This document shows positions 63,282 to 64,000 of a stretch of 64,000 bases of DNA, piece by piece (within the stretch, counting starts at the first letter, position 1; each line of letters begins with the position of its first letter). A program made the translations under genes and the position numbers. Under the pieces are notes generated by a model. The model saw nothing but the letters and a program-made list of their open reading frames with translations. It ran no database searches and had not been told where the DNA came from. This DNA is from Beroe forskalii (lineage: Eukaryota > Ctenophora > Nuda > Beroida > Beroidae). Location of the stretch: contig WFMF01000093.1 in the NCBI GenBank assembly GCA_011033025.1, positions 62,001 through 126,000 of the forward strand, read 5' to 3'.

Positions 63282-64000
63282 GCTTAGATTTGTTTTTTGA
63301 TATCTTGAAGGCTGGTAGATTTTGCTAAGATACTGTCTCTGCCATGTAACATGTAAGATGATAATATCTTCACATTCTTACTTTCTTAGATCTTTAGCAA
63401 GGTTTCAGCTGTTCATTTGTATTTTGTAAGATCTAAGATGATCTCTCACTGGTTACATGGTGGTTTATATTCGTTAATAAAAGCTTTACGTATTGAGATA
63501 CGGCAGGTATTTTCCATGTTAGAAGCAGTGAAAGGCTCTGTAGTTCTGTTACTTGAGAATCAGCATATAGGCTTATACAATTAGTATCATGGATGTCTTT
63601 TGTTTGCTTTTTGTTTGTTTTTCTTTGCAGTTTGCATGTTTTGGGAGAAACTACCATTCGACACTTCAACTCCATATCTTTATTTTAAATGTAGATTTAA
63701 GAACTTAAGTAGGATACCTAATTCTGATAAAATGATGAAGAATCACAGTATAAATTAATGATTCCCTTGCAATGTATGAATGAGCGCAATGTTAAGTATG
63801 ATAGTGTACTGTTAATTATAAGTTATACAATGTCATCACTGTCACTCTAACATTCTCACAATTCTGTCTTAGAATGTCACAGATAAAAGTAGTTCCTGCA
63901 ATGTTACGTCATTATCATAACTTAGCATGGCGAACTTCAGCTGTTAAATCGTTTTTATATTCATTGCGGATCCCTACTACTCGCAGCCTTACATTCCCAA

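Overview
This window looks like nuclear DNA of an animal, most likely a non-bilaterian one (sponge, ctenophore or cnidarian). It is AT-rich and intron-rich, with GT-AG splice sites, poly(A) signals, signal-peptide genes with phase-1 introns, SH2/SH3-ligand proteins that imply tyrosine-kinase signalling, a DD3-3 family gene, and many minisatellites, MITE-like foldbacks and a degraded reverse-transcriptase fragment. No rRNA, CRISPR or prokaryotic operon is visible. The exact taxon cannot be fixed from the sequence alone.

Plus strand. One very long gene appears to run across almost the whole window (about 0.86 to 63.3 kb). A 1.47 kb exon (1338-2807) encodes an acidic, disordered protein with at least nine Y-D-E / Y-E-G tyrosine motifs and a proline-rich SH3-ligand stretch. 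Small exons at 2991-3136, 8983-9103, 10161-10293, 14339-14437, 44796-44857, 45368-45540, 45832-45876, 47355-47399 and possibly 48489-48524 follow, mostly phase-compatible, with a terminal exon at 62674-62942 and AATAAA at 63276. Two exons that begin with ATG (10162 and 26206) may be alternative first exons.

Minus strand, apparently nested in introns of that gene. (1) A DD3-3 family secreted protein, 18698-15758, five exons. (2) A tandem cluster of four small two-membrane-segment proteins (26791-27741, 30063-30848, 36494-37458, 37878-39000) whose cysteine and membrane layout matches BK-channel beta subunits (KCNMB). (3) A secreted protein with two PAN/apple-like modules and a Cys-containing C-terminal module, 54795-49510. 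DD3-3 and the PAN gene each carry one +1 frameshift in an otherwise intact frame.

Splicing oddities are the most interesting coding observation. The fourth KCNMB-like gene has two introns its three paralogues lack, and both are flanked by direct repeats (10 bp and 5 bp). DD3-3 intron 1 is flanked by a 7-bp direct repeat and has no AG acceptor. This resembles recent intron gain by insertion or duplication.

Mobile and repetitive DNA. Three elements share one architecture: terminal inverted repeats, an apparent 4-bp target duplication, no coding capacity seen, and repeated palindromes inside. They lie at 24200-26175, 30994-35823 and 60241-62276. The second contains another inverted-repeat pair and a 1.3 kb minisatellite. 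Further foldbacks lie at 4097-4278 (reverse-transcriptase relic), 18729-18865, 41728-41875, 45899-46168, 51651-51785, 54013-54388 and 55335-55511. A 2.2 kb 21-bp minisatellite fills 11540-13780. Helically spaced motif arrays (four GTCACGTG boxes every 21 bp near 19600; three inverted CCAAT boxes every 33 bp near 40130) lie upstream of DD3-3 and of the fourth KCNMB-like gene.
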